NCBI GenBank assembly: GCA_038373885.1
Contig: JAWZYV010011917.1
Span: forward strand, 1-64,000
DNA length: 64,000 bases
Direction: 5' to 3'
DNA from: Cheiracanthium punctorium
Taxonomy: Eukaryota > Arthropoda > Arachnida > Araneae > Cheiracanthiidae
Shown here: positions 12,813-23,929 of the stretch, piece after piece
How positions within the stretch are numbered: position 1 is the stretch's first letter
How the letters are laid out: every line of letters begins with the position of its first letter
Notes under the pieces: model-generated
Databases searched by the model: none
Seen by the model: the letters and a program-made list of their open reading frames with translations, nothing else
Told to the model about the DNA's origin: nothing
Made by a program: the position numbers and the translations under genes

Positions 12813-13023
12813 TAGTTGAGTACAAGTGATATTTATGATATTTATGTGACACATATAGGTATTTAAGTGAAAATATCTTACAAATTAAATTTTTAAAATA
12901 GAATATAAAATGTGAAATGAATATTTAAAAAATTATTTTAACTAAATTTTTTTGTTATATATAAAGATATTTTATATTCAGGTATTTTATTTTATGCATC
13001 ATCTTTCATTCAGATGTGTGATA

Positions 13024-13620
13024 ATGGGGCGCTATCAAAGAAAAACTGATCGACAAAGCTGGTCTCAGGAGAGCATGGCTCGAGCAATCCAAGAAATGTT
13101 GGAAGGGAATATGGGCTACAGTAGAGCATCGAAAGCCTATAGTGTTCCTCAAACAACTCTAAAGAGGAAAGTAAAAGAGTCTCGACAGAAGAAGCTGTCT
13201 TCTGAAGCAGCTGCTGAAAAAAGGCTAGGAAGATACAAAACAGTTTTTTCGGAAACCCAAGAAAAGGAATTAGTGCAACATCTGATACATTTAGAAGAGA
13301 AGTTATTTGGCATTACGCTCTCAGACTTAAGAGCGTTAGCATTTGAGTTAGCTAAAAAAAACAATAATCCCCCATGTCTTTAACAACGAAAAGAGAATGG
13401 CGGGAAAAGATTGGATTTATGGATTTCTAAAACAGCACCAGTGACATCATCTGATGAGGAGCAGGAGAGTGATGATGCGTGGATCCTTTGTAATGACCTG
13501 TATGTAAATTAAAAAGACAAAGAGGGGTGGATTCAATGTAAGAGATGTCGAGGCTGGGCACATGAAGCCTGTTCAAGTGCAGAAGAAGGCGATGTAATTT
13601 TCATATGGGGCTTTTGTAAT
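13024..13620 (+). pseudogene. Pogo/jerky-like transposase: HTH_psq plus PHD-like finger, DDE core missing
   Basis: From the ATG at 13024 the frame reads MGRYQRKTDRQSWSQESM, then a pipsqueak-type helix-turn-helix (GNMGYSRASKAYSVPQTTLK, about residues 28-50) and a basic stretch. It continues to about 13377. A one-base shift then resumes with FNNEKRMAGKDWIYGFLKQH, the CENP-B-like second DNA-binding block. Reading jumps straight to an acidic linker (TSSDEEQESDD) and a Cys/His block (ILCNDLY...GWIQCKRCRGWAHEAC), which resembles the PHD-like finger at the C-terminus of this transposase group. The whole DDE catalytic domain is missing between these parts, so the product cannot transpose. An upstream in-frame ATG at 12952 extends the ORF, but homology-like sequence starts at 13024. 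Confidence 0.8.
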
Positions 13621-14590
13621 TAATTACTTGGCTGTAGGAAGCTAATGAATGTAAGAAACAATAGTGAACACTTATCTTGTATTCCTATTTTGTCATTTTA
13701 ACATCCCTTTCTTTCACCAAATAAGTGTTCTTGATAAATTTTCGAATTAAACCTTGAATATTCATTGTTTTATATAAATACCCCATTTTACACAACCGGT
13801 TGTCCAAAATGGGGACTTAGCTCATTTTTCAGAAAAATATTTTTCTACCTCATCCTAATTATTTTTTAGAACTAAAAACCTCGTGTTCTGATAGCCTAGG
13901 ACCTATTCTAAATAGGAAATGGTTTGAATTTATTTTTCTTTAAAATACTTTTTTTGGCAGGCCAAAATATGTTAGCGTCCCGATTTTGGACAACTCTCCC
14001 CTACAGTCGTCTCACGTTTATCGCGGTTTCACATTGTCTTCTTATCAATGGTGGATCTAGAATTTTTTTTTATGGGAGGGAAGCGCAAAACTTCAATACC
14101 ATCAGAATTGCATGAAATATATCATTATGGTAAAAAGGCCATTTTATCTGCTGTAAATATATCTCTCTCGGAGGGGACGCGCGACCCCTGTGCCCTCCTT
14201 TTGGGTGAACCCTTGCTTCATATTTACTTCCGGGTACGAAGTATCAAAATTTAATTGCATGCAATGGAATCTCCTTGTACTTTATTTTTAACACGAACTA
14301 GGGATGGCTGCGAGACGTACTTGAGAACAGGGCCTGACTGGGGCATCGGGCGGTCGGGTGAACACCCGATGGGCCGGTGGTTTGGTGGACCGCAAGGGCT
14401 GTTCTCGATAAGCTCTAGATTCGAGCCAAGGACATCCTCGCGAAGCTCTAGATTCGACAGCGACCAGCAAAGGTTGCGACTCAAAATGTGCAAGGGGGCA
14501 TATCTTTGAACAATGGTTCTCATATCTAAACTAACTTTAGTCAGTCTAACATATAAATAATTATATGTTATATATAATTATTCTTATATA

Positions 14591-15606
14591 CCGGGTGTTT
14601 CAAAAATGACCGGTATATTTGAAAAATCAATAAAAACTAAACGGGCGGCGATAGAAATAAACCGTTTGTTGCAATATGCTTGAGGCAAGAGTAAGTTTTC
14701 AGGAAGTCAAACTTTCGAAATTAGTTATAATTTTCAACAACAGATGGCGCTGCAGGCGATTTCAAAGATATAGATGAAAACGCAGTCTGTGAGTTTGCCA
14801 TTCTGTTAGTCGCCCATCTGCTGTAAGCGTGTGCTGTTCAGAGATTGCAAGTTTGCTGTGAAAAAATGGTTTATTCCTTAGAACAGAGGATCTTTCTTGT
14901 TGGAATTCCACCGAAACACAGTATTGTTGCAACAAGACGAAGTTTTCAACAGAAGTTTAATGTGTCCGAAGGACCGAAAAGCGATACAATAAAGGATCTG
15001 TTTGAAAATTTTCAACGGACTGAGAACGTGAAGAAGAAACGTGCTGGAGAGGTAGGGCGACCGCGTACGGCAATGCTCAGCTTGTGCAATAGGTGATCCA
15101 ACAGAGGCCTCCGGTTTCCATTCGCTGTGTTGCAGCTGCAGTCCAAATTAAGCCAACGTCCACGTATCGTCTCATGCGCCAGAGTTTACACCTCTTTCCA
15201 TACAAAATTCAAACCCGGCAACCCCTAAGCGCTGCTTCCATTAATGCAGGAGAGACATTCGCTAACGATATGGTGCAAAGGATTGATGACGGCAATATCC
15301 ATGTGGGCAGGATTTGGTTTACTGACGAAGCTTATTTTTACCTGAAAGGTTTCGTCAAGAAACAGAATTGGCGCATATGGTCCATATTATTGCTATGCAT
15401 GGTGGATATGTGGAAAATATCGCAGTTTAGATTTTTCCAGACTGCAGCGCCATCTGTTGTAGAACATTGTAACTAATTTTGAAAGTTTGTCTGCTTGAAA
15501 ATCTACTGTTGTCCCAAGCATATTGCAACAAACGGTTTATTTCTATCGCTGTCGGTTTAGTTTTTATTGATTTTTCAAATATACTGGTCATTTTTGAAAC
15601 ACCCGG
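14591..15606 (+). mobile_element. IS630/mariner-type transposon, 1016 bp, TA TSD, long TIRs
   Basis: The ends start CCGGGTGTTTCAAAAATGAC on both strands and pair over about 167 bp (14591-14757 with 15440-15606). TA lies on both sides (14589-14590, 15607-15608). It encodes a truncated transposase and sits inside the hAT element at 14328-15921. Each TIR contains ACAGATGGCGCTGCAG. Confidence 0.92.
14866..15408 (+). pseudogene. IS630/mariner-type transposase, internally deleted
   Basis: ATG at 14866 opens MVYSLEQRIFLVGI, typical of the N-terminal helix-turn-helix of a transposase family very common in arthropods. FNVSEGPKSDTIKDL and VGRPRTA follow. After a frameshift near 15090 the second ORF gives VSIRCVAAAVQIKPTSTYR and LHLFPYKIQTRQPLS. 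It ends with NAGETFANDMVQRID and GRIWFTDEAYFYLKG, where the D of FTDEA would be the first catalytic Asp. The frame stops shortly after NWRIW, and the rest of the DDE domain is deleted up to the right TIR. An intact protein would be about 350 residues. It is inactive and may only be mobilised in trans. Confidence 0.85.
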
Positions 15607-16329
15607 TAAATTATAATACATTAAGTTTGTTTTTCCGGTGTACAGTTCTACATTCTTAGAACGGTGGGCTTAAAATTTTGCGCAGGTATGTAAAATAAAT
15701 AATTCAGAGAAGCCCTGCCCTAGGCTTTTTAAAAATTCTGTAAATTCACCCGTTCCCCAATTTTCCGTAATTTTCTGCTCTGGAAAGCTTCCTACTAAAT
15801 TAATGAGAAGTGATATATTGAAAACTCCATTATTTTGTTCGGTTCTTGTCATATACGAAGAAAGATGGGGGTCCGCCTGATCGAATCTCCCGTTCTCATT
15901 CGGCGGTCCAGTTCGGCCCTACTTGAGAACCAACTTTTACGTCTGCATGTTAAAATTATAAGTATTTTTTTGTAATGCTATTGCAAAAAGGGCCCAGAAA
16001 ATTCATCATAGTACACCAATTATTAAACACAGGTGTTTGAATGCTCCAGCTGCAGGGGTAAATTCCTTAATAAATGCATTTTACCTACACTCGATACAAT
16101 ACTCGTGGAGAAAAGTTTGAATAATTCACTTGTAAATACTTCGAAGAAAAGTTACAGACTAATTTGCAAAATGTATTTTTTAATATAAGGATAATAATTA
16201 AAAATGCACATTTAAAGTTAATTCTAAAATTCCCGTTTCCTTCGAGTACCGACTTGTAAGCAATGTCTTATATACTTGTGATACTGACCATAACCTAATT
16301 TGCCTGTTATAACGGAAAAATGACCGCAA

Positions 16330-16525
16330 GACTGGTCTCCCGCGTAAGCTGACCCGAGGTATCGTCTCGCAATCGCCTCTCGCACCCGATAGTATCGTCT
16401 CGCCGTCTCATCTTGCACCCGGAGGTATCGTCTCGCCCTCTCGTCTCGTCTCGTACACAAATATATCGTTTCGTGGTCTCGTTTCGCAAAAGTGCCAGAC
16501 CGCGAGAAGTCTAGTTTTGTCGCGC
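16330..16525. repeat. GTATCGTCTCGC-type short tandem subrepeats
   Basis: Degenerate units of roughly 35 bp (GTATCGTCTCGC, CACCCG, CTCGTCTCG) make up the subterminal region of the outer element. The matching minus-strand ORFs repeat RRY(L/Y)RV and are artefacts of this periodicity. Confidence 0.7.
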
Positions 16526-16574
16526 TGTCTCGCGTCCATCCCTAGGTGGAAATTCCTGAAAGTGCACTGGTGTC

Positions 16575-16980
16575 TATAGGGTGCATTCGATTGAGCTCAA
16601 ATTGGGTATCTATACTATAGGTCACTGTCTTATGACCTGCATAGAATTCGTTGTGTATAGAACTACTATTTTGTTCACAGGCTTGCAGATAGTAATTCTT
16701 GTATATCACGGCCTAAGGAAGCAAATCACTTAAAGTGAGCTAATGTCTAAATGGTGCATTCGATTGACATATTATTAGGTACGTATATTATAGGTCACTG
16801 TCTAAAATACTGCATAAATTTTAAGGAGTGTAAGCTCTACATTTTTTTACAGGGCTACAAAAAATTTTATCTTATGCATTGCAGCCTATACTCTCAAATC
16901 ATTTTAAGTCTGCAAGTGCCTGAACACTAGATCCAATTGAGTTGAATGAAATTTATACTCTTGGTAAGTATCAAATGTTC
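16575..16980. repeat. Degenerate tandem repeat, about 175-180-bp period
   Basis: The phrase 'ggtgcattcgattga' starts units near 16575 and 16755, and a weaker third unit starts near 16928. Each is followed by 'tataggtcactgtct' and 'ctgcata'. The unit shares the 'cattcgattgagctcaaatt' phrase, inverted, with the repeat at 6380-6600, so it is part of an interspersed family. Confidence 0.65.
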
Positions 16981-17139
16981 GGAAAGTCAAGTGGAGTCAC
17001 TCCATATTTTTTAGATAATTTTTCAGCTGATATTTAGGGGGAATCAGTAAGTATAGCTGATTCTTTTGTTTTCTCTAGGAGGGATTTTCTTCGTAGGATG
17101 GAATAAAGCTTTTTTTCCAGCTAGACAGGTGTTGGAATA

Positions 17140-17944
17140 CAGTAGAACCTCGATCTATCGTTTTTCAAGGGGTGTGTAGTAAAAAACGATGCATGCGGGA
17201 AAACGACGAATCCGGGTTAAAGTCAAAATAAGAAGAAAACACCGATTCCTTCAGTATACCAAAAGTACTAAATTTGTTACCGAACTGTAAAAGAAACAAA
17301 TTGAAATTGTGTAGAAATTAAGTGATACTTATTTTTACAAAATCAGTAATTTTACACTGGATTTTTCATTAATCTTTTAATTAAACAAAATTTTCAAGAT
17401 TTACAATGTTTTTTTTTTTTTGTCTTTTTATGTGTATTCATGTTTGTATATAAAAGTCATACAATTTCAAATAACCGTTATTGTGTAGGATAAACTAGGC
17501 ACTAGTGTTGGCTCTGTCTCATCAGCATGAATATTATTCTCAGCTTCTTCGCGATTATTTTCATTTTTTTTGCGTCACATTACTTCCATTCTTAGGATAC
17601 CGCACGTTGCTACTTCTAAATCAATGGATATATAATCACTACAATTCACACCATACTCATCCCTGCTAGATGTAAGAACTCTTCACCTATACCATCATCA
17701 ACCTAAGATATCATACCAGGAAGTAATTTGATTTGTAAGCCATATTGATCCACTTCATCTTCAATTTCATTTCGATCAGAAGAAACATTTTACAACGATG
17801 AATGCGGGAAAGCGAATTTTTGACGAACAATATATGCGGGTTTTGTTAACGTTATTTGAATACAGTTTGTGCAGGGACCATAAAAATAAAACGATCAATA
17901 CGGGAAAACGATGAATGCGGGAACGATAGATCGGGGATCCACTG
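17140..17944. mobile_element. Tigger-type MITE, 805 bp, TA TSD
   Basis: The left end is CAGTAGAACCTCGATCTATC; the right end, reverse-complemented, is CAGTGGATCCCCGATCTATC. TA flanks both ends (17138-17139, 17945-17946). Subterminal 'gaaaacgatgaatgcgggaa' motifs recur, as in Tigger ends. No transposase remains. Confidence 0.88.
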
Positions 17945-18139
17945 TACAGGATTTGCCCCGTTGGTGTGGTGTTGGACAGGTGTGCCCCGTATGCTGTTGA
18001 AAAGATGCCTCTGTCGTCACGGTCGTCACATTGGAAGTTTGACACTAACACGACAAATAGTGCTATTTGCAAAACAAACGCATAGTTACGTAAAGAAAGA
18101 AAACTCCATTTTAGTAGATCCGATATCAAAACAGTAAGT

Positions 18140-19580
18140 TTAAAAGTAGTATGTTTATTTAAAGTTTGATTATTTATCTGAAAGTTTACTTAAATAAAAA
18201 CACTCAAACTCATCAATAATAATATTTTAAAAATATCATTTTTTAATATCAATTATCAGCACAATGAAAAACAAATTTTAGAAAAGTAAAAGGAAAGATA
18301 TTCATTATCTACTGGCATCTTTTGCCACTATGGATCATAGGCATACTATGGAGGTAAAATAACGCTCCAAAGAAAATAAAATGCATTCTAAGGTTTTCCA
18401 TACTATTTATAAAATGTACAGCTTCCTCTTTTATTTCAACACATAATTTGGAAAGATTTTTGCATACTTAAAAAAATCATTTTATTATAACAAATAATTT
18501 AATATGTTTACAAATAAAATGATTAGGGATAATTCCAATTAGTGAATGTTATTTTCAATTTATACAAATTATATAAATGGTTTCTATTCAGTAACAATAA
18601 ACAGTCCTTGACTATGCAAAAATGAAATGAAATTTTGATTACTTGAAATTCACTAATTAAACTCCCTTAAACAAAGAACCTTCTCTGTAAGTTTGAGTAA
18701 TCTCTTGATCTGATAATATTTTAATTCTTGGTTACTTTTAGTAAGTGCAGTATTCAGTATCGAAAATTTAATCTGATCTTTTGAATTTTCGAAGTACTTT
18801 TGAGCATAATTACCCTCGAATCAACTGCAACATACCCATATTTGATTCTGAACAATTTACACAAACTGAAGGACCTGCTTTGCTTGAAACTTCTGAAGTA
18901 AAAGATATTTGTTTTAAAGTAGACTGCAAACAGAGGATTAGTCACGTTTTAATAAAAGTGGACTTAAACTTCTATAGAAATTCTAATTAGTTCTCTTTGT
19001 CAAATATTTGTATGCGAGTGAAATTCTAATTTATCCAAACAGGGTGGAATAAAATATTTATATCCCTTGTGTTTATATTTATAGCTTGACAGTTTGCTTA
19101 TGCTTAAGTGGGAAAAAATAATGCACTTGTTATATTGTTTATACTTTGCACACGATTCATCTTGATTTCACGTTAAATATGAAATTACTGAAAAAATTCA
19201 CTTTACTTGTATATTTCCGCCCTCAAAATTTTCTTTTTGTTGCTCACTGAAATTTCAAGAAAACTGAACATTATAATGAATTAGAACTTTTCAAATGCTT
19301 AGCGATTTTAAACATGTATGGATGTTATGATTAGTGAATTATAAGCATACTTTCTGAAAAAAAATTCTAATGGGTGTGCATAGTATATATATTTCCCAAA
19401 GTAAATGATCCGAGCATTATGCTGATGGTGATCGTCCCTTAACACTGACGATAGTCTTTGTGCGTCTCCGAAATAGAATTTCATCAAATAACCAATGTAA
19501 ATGTAAGCACGCTTCTTTACAATTAATTCTTTGAAGTGCAACCATTTCCCAATGCTGAGAAAAGGGGAGACAATTTTCGA
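18140..19580. other. Unassigned AT-rich DNA
   Basis: No gene, TIR or RNA was recognised. The ORF at 18781-18990 has no motif that I can name. Confidence 0.5.
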
Positions 19581-19590
19581 CTCAGACTAC

Positions 19591-19775
19591 CTGAGCGCGA
19601 GCATAGCCAGCTGCATCGAAAATGGTCTCCAGATCTGTGGCACTCGAAGAACGATTCGATCGACCGCCATAGTTAAAGTGAGCGGTGGCAATGGCTGCCC
19701 TCTTTTTCAGCACTGGCATTGTATCCAGTTGTTCTTCTATATCAATGTATTTCCATCGTATTCTTCCAGTTATGT
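19591..19775 (-). CDS. Candidate internal exon of an unidentified protein
   Basis: On the minus strand a 185-bp segment is open in one frame. It is preceded by a possible acceptor (tcattttag) and followed by a good donor (CAG|GTAGT). The reading is ITGRIRWKYIDIEEQLD, then PVLKKRAAIATAHFNYGG, RSNRSSSATDLETIF and DAAGYARAQ. It is more GC-rich than its surroundings, has ordinary codons, and ends exactly on a codon at the donor. It shows no transposase motif that I recognise. No neighbouring exon could be joined with confidence. It may be a single exon of a gene with large introns, or a fragment of an unrecognised mobile element. Confidence 0.35.
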
Positions 19776-20026
19776 CTAAAATGATCCTGACAATTTTTCA
19801 AAAAATCGATAACTTTTACGGGAAAGTATGTGCTAAAAATAAAGTCTTCTCGTGTAACTATGTCACCCTCGAGTATTTTTATAAAAATGAAATTTATTCT
19901 TCACGACTGACAACAGTCAAAGCGTCAGTTTTGTTTGCACTTTTAAGTCATTAACTTCAATTTTAATTTTAAGACATGGAACAATGTGAAAATTTAAATA
20001 GGTAACAAACTTAAAAAATATTATCC

Positions 20027-20250
20027 TTATAAATAAAAATGAAATTCTGTTTGTTTGTTTGTGGAATTGATTCGTATACAAATCCACAAAAATGGACCTA
20101 TCAGCCTGAAATTTTGCACAGATATGTAAAATAATATAGAATAAATCATAGTCCACTTTAAAACTTTGAAAGTCCACCTGTTCCCGGAATTTAAGATATT
20201 TTTTATGTTCTCCACGCAAAAAGCTTTCCGTAATTGTAACCCCTGAAGTG
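20027..20250 (+). repeat. Interspersed repeat with Helitron-like 5' start
   Basis: The sequence 'ataaaaatgaaattctgttt' followed by GTTT units and 'gcctgaaattttgcacag' resembles the opening region of arthropod Helitrons. Parts recur at about 15670-15780 and 56690-56750 ('ttcacctgttccc'). A partner 3' end was not identified with certainty. Confidence 0.4.
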
Positions 20251-21017
20251 AAAAATGTGTGAAATAAGGATCGTGGTTACCATGTGTGGTGGTTTTGCCG
20301 AATGAAATGTTTTAAATTCTCAAACTAAAAATAAAAGAATAATAATGATTTTTTTGTTGTTAGTTTATATTTGTAAGATTATTATTTTTTTATTATAATA
20401 TCGTGTGCATGGGAAATCGGAGCAGGAATGAAATGTTTTATACGCAAAACAATAAGAATTGAAGATTTCCGAGGCTATTATGTAACATTTTTTAGTTTGG
20501 CAAAAAAATAAAATGGCTCAAATACCCAGAAAGTGAGTTCTAGCGATTTGCACAGTTTTCGGCTTGGCGCAATTTATTGAGAGCTTAAGGAAATAGATTT
20601 TTGAAAACAAGTGCAAAGGTTTTATTAGAATACAGTAAATTTTAATGATCCGTGAAGAAATAATGCAGTTATTAAGGGATTTCAAGCGATCTATCTTCAG
20701 AATTCTCGCCAATTGAGTGCATTGATTTAAGTTGGGTGAATTCCGCCAAATTTCAGAAAATTGAAATCTTCTCATTTAGTACATCGGAGTAACGATGAAT
20801 AAAACACGTTATAGTTGATAATTAAAAAAAATTCGGCTGTATTAAGGTATTCCACTTTTCAAATAAATGCGTGCTTTACTCTTTGGCTGTCGAACAATTT
20901 CCATATTGGTTGCTGCTAAGTCAATGCTTCGACTGATTCCCAGAAAAAACTCTTGCAAAATGGCGTATGTTGGCACTTTGGAGAGGCTTAGATTTGAAAC
21001 TGGATTTTATTTGAGAC

Positions 21018-22100
21018 TAGTATATATAATGACACTGGTTATAGATAAAAATGAATGTTGGTACATGTGTATGAGGTTTAAAAACTCCAGCACCGTTTGA
21101 CCAATCACCATGAAATTTGGTTCACCTAAGTCTTTAGAGGCTAAGTCTTTTATCATGAAGCTATCCGTTTTCCTCTAACTTGCCACTTGGTGCCGCAGCA
21201 CAACGTCGAATTCTATTCCATTTAGCCGTTTGCTATTCGAATATCGTCCAACCGATTTCGATGAAATTTAGTACACGCGAATATTAGAACACGGAGAATA
21301 TTTTTCACTATCCATTTTGCTAGAACTTGCCGCTAAATGGCGCTGCAACGCATCAACTTCTTTGCCGTTCGACCGATCGGCATAAAATTTTTTATGCTTA
21401 CACATTTGAGCACGAAGAATATATTCTAACTGCGTTCCTTTTGATGTTACTCACCACTAGATGACACTGCAATGCATTATTATTTTAACTCGCCACTAGA
21501 TGACGCTGCAGCAGGCCAAATTCTTGACCATTCACACGGTCGCTATGAAAATCAGTATACATAGCTATTTGAACAATGAGAATATTTTGGCGTTATCCAT
21601 TTTGCTATAACTCGCCACTTGACGGCGCTGTAGCAAATCATTACTTTAATTAACCACTAGATGGCCCTGCAGTGTATCACTTCTTGAGTGCGCAAATGAT
21701 CGCTATGAATATAGGTATGCATAGATAGATATTTGAACACGGTGAAGAGTTTGGCGCTATCCATTTTCCTATAACTTGCCACTAGATGTCGCGTCAACAC
21801 ATGAACTTCAGGACTGTCCAGCCGATCGTCATGAAAATTCGTATACATCGATATCTGAATGCGAAGAATATTTTCGCCGTATCCGTTTTGCTAAAACGTG
21901 CCACTAGATTGCGCTACGCTGCATGGACTTCTGCACCATACAAACGATTGCCTTGAAATTCGGTATGCATGATTATTGGACACAATATAACGCGATATCC
22001 ATTTTGCTATATCTGTTTGTTACAATGAATAGTAATCGCCACAGATCGTAATATCGAAAAGTCCATTCATTCCCGTGCGAAGAACGGGTACTTCAGCTAG
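21018..22100 (+). mobile_element. Helitron A, copy 1, with CTCF-like motif array
   Basis: The 5' part ('aaaaactccagcaccgtttg', 'caccatgaaatttgg') matches the start of the element at 38097. The 3' end is a CCCGT/ACGGG hairpin followed by CTAG at 22097-22100 and a T, the Helitron end signature. Between them lie repeated CCACTAGATGGCGC-like motifs near 21183, 21330, 21454, 21493, 21615, 21654, 21779 and 21901. Motif intervals alternate at about 122 and 39 bp over much of the array. No Rep/helicase coding is present, so it is non-autonomous. Confidence 0.7.
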
Positions 22101-22381
22101 TACAATTATAAAAATGAATTCTATTACTTGCTCAAATTCGAATATTAACTAAGCAAGTGTAGTCGCTTGAAAGGTCACTACTGACAAAGCCACTTTACTT
22201 CTAACAGCGTTTCGGCGAGGATCGTGTATCAATTGGAAGGGTGTGAATGTTAATGTTTAACTATACTATCAAATTTTGGCATAATAGTTGAGACCGCAGG
22301 ACGAAACACTCCTTCAATATTGTTTGGATTTGATTGACACTTTGAGTTTACGGCGGTTAAAGACAAAAAGGATGTTAAAGA

Positions 22382-22425
22382 CGAAAATATCGTAAAATTC
22401 TTATAACAATTTTACGATATTTTCG
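22382..22425. repeat. Perfect 18-bp-arm hairpin
   Basis: CGAAAATATCGTAAAATT (22382-22399) and its exact reverse complement (22408-22425) are separated by 8 nt. There is no downstream T-run and no gene nearby; it is probably a MITE core or relic. Confidence 0.9.
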
Positions 22426-22872
22426 ATTCGATTCGTATGATTAGATGGTAACGAAATGTCAAAATTGCTAAGATTTTTGGCGACCACTGCTGAAAGTCTT
22501 GCGACCCCGATTGGGGTCGCGACACACAGTTTAAGAAACTCTAATCTAGAATGATAGTTAGTAACGACAAAAAAAAGTGTCGTTGTTGTTAATGTCTGTT
22601 AGGGCGCTAAGATACTGTAGCTTGTGACTACAACTCGAAAGGATGTTTGGCACTTGTTAAATGTATAACAGAAAAAAAAAATTGCATGTTTTTACTACTG
22701 CTCAGATCGTCGCCTTATAGATAGTGATATAGTTTTATAGGAGTTGAAATTTTTCTTAACTTGAAGAAAAACGCAAGCCTTCGAATTTAGCTCGCATTAA
22801 GAATGGTGCTCCTAATATTACGGCTACCTTCACGTGACAGTCATAACCCGGTCTCGATTAGTCATTGCTACG

Positions 22873-22911
22873 TTCGACGGCCCCCGGGGCAGTGCCCCGG
22901 GGCCCGTCGAA
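22873..22911. repeat. GC-rich 39-bp palindrome at a hAT-like end
   Basis: Arms of 19 bp with one mismatch around a single G. CCCCGGGG cores stand out from AT-rich surroundings. The motif 'agagggggcccgtg' follows, as in subterminal regions of ZMYM1-type hAT elements. Confidence 0.85.
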
Positions 22912-23068
22912 CTAGAGGGGGCCCGTGAATTATTCAAAATGTACTACAAATTTCCTTTCTACATCTTTACTTTTAAAAATCACAGCCCAACGCAGTGCCA
23001 GTCCTTAGCTATTTTTCTAAGTGGTGCAAAATACAAAAATGTGCCCCTCCCTCACACATGCAGCTAGA

Positions 23069-23377
23069 AAAATCAACTAAAGCCCCTGGATTTATTGAAC
23101 ATACTAACAGAATATAAACTGAACGATCTATTTCCGAATGTTTGCATTGCCCTTAGGGTATTTTTAACCATTCCAGCAACGGTAGCTTCTGCTGAACGAT
23201 CATTCAGCAGACTGAAACTCATAAAAAATTTCTTGAGATCAATCATGTCTCAAGAACGACTTGTAGACAGCAAGACTAAGCATCGAATCTAACATTGCCA
23301 GAACTAATAATTTTGATGATGTTATACGAAATTTTGCAAGTAAAAAGGCACGAAAAGCCATTATTAAAATTAAATAA
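23069..23377 (+). pseudogene. hAT transposase C-terminal dimerisation domain (ZMYM1-like)
   Basis: The frame reads LNILTEYKLNDLFPN, then ALRVFLTIPATVASAERSFS, LKLIKNFLRSIMSQERL. After a frameshift at about 23288 it continues NFDDVIRNFASKKARKA to the stop at 23375-23377. The 'TVASAERSFSxLK' and 'MSQERL' signatures define the hAT C-terminal dimerisation region, here of the ZMYM1-like group. The RNase-H-like catalytic part is absent upstream. A C-rich, hAT-like block near 23860-23925 may be the right end of the same element. It is non-functional, about 100 residues of an original of 600 or more. Confidence 0.85.
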
Positions 23378-23929
23378 TAAATATGCTAATTCTACCATTT
23401 ATATATATTTTTAACCTTCAAGCATGAATAAAAAATCGCTAAATATGAAGATTTCCTTACTCATTCTTTCCTTTTAGCATTCTATATAAAAATCACTAAA
23501 AGAAAAAAAAATTAATTTTCGAAACTGTGTGTTTAATTATAGCAAAATATGAACTGATGCATTTACAGATAAATAACACACTGTTGGTGATGGTGATTTT
23601 CAACACATGTTAGACAGCGAGGGTGGTAAGGCAAAGAAAGATTTTGGAATCTGGTTATAAAAATACCGTAAAGATACTTCATTTTTTTATATTTTTTATA
23701 ATACATTATTACAGATTGTAAATACTATTATTAAAATTATAATTTAGGTAAGAATAAAAATGACCCTACAATATTAACGTTTTTATTTTTAATAACTACT
23801 TTTAAAGTAAAATTGGGCAGAATTTAAAATATATTTCTTGAGGCAAAAACAAGTTGGGGAGAGGGGGGCGGGAACATTTCTGTCCCACCTTATAAAATTT
23901 CTCTCAGAGGCCCTGCGCAAAGGAACCAC

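Larger units (their letters stand above)
11040..14001 (+). mobile_element. Pogo-like DNA transposon, internally deleted
   Basis: The ends are GGGGAGACTGGGGCAC on the left and, reverse-complemented, GGGGAGAGTTGTCCAAAAT on the right. TA flanks lie at 11038-11039 and 14002-14003. Inside are a plus-strand transposase remnant (13024-13620), a TA microsatellite and an inserted hAT MITE (11491-11661). TIR, TSD and protein type agree on the pogo group. Confidence 0.75.
14328..15921. mobile_element. hAT non-autonomous element, 8-bp TSD CTTGAGAA
   Basis: The left end is CAGGGCCTGACTGG; the right end, reverse-complemented, is TAGGGCCGAACTGG. The flanks 14320-14327 and 15922-15929 are both CTTGAGAA, the 8-bp duplication that hAT transposases make. 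Without the nested mariner-type element it is about 576 bp, without coding capacity. Confidence 0.9.
14299..16544. mobile_element. Outer TIR element (TAGGGATGG..GCGAGAC ends)
   Basis: The left end reads TAGGGATGGCTGCGAGACG; the right end, reverse-complemented, reads TAGGGATGGACGCGAGAC. The right part (16330-16520) is made of short GTATCGTCTCGC-type subrepeats. The flanking bases show no convincing TSD. It contains a hAT element that in turn contains a mariner-type element. Confidence 0.65.

Noticed and set aside
14255..14509. ORFs on both strands in the GC-rich block
   Set aside because: They fall across the ends of the outer TIR element and the hAT element.
16224..16489. Two overlapping minus-strand ORFs rich in Arg/Asp
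   Set aside because: Both are readings of the short GTCTCGC subrepeats; different frames give the same repeating pattern.
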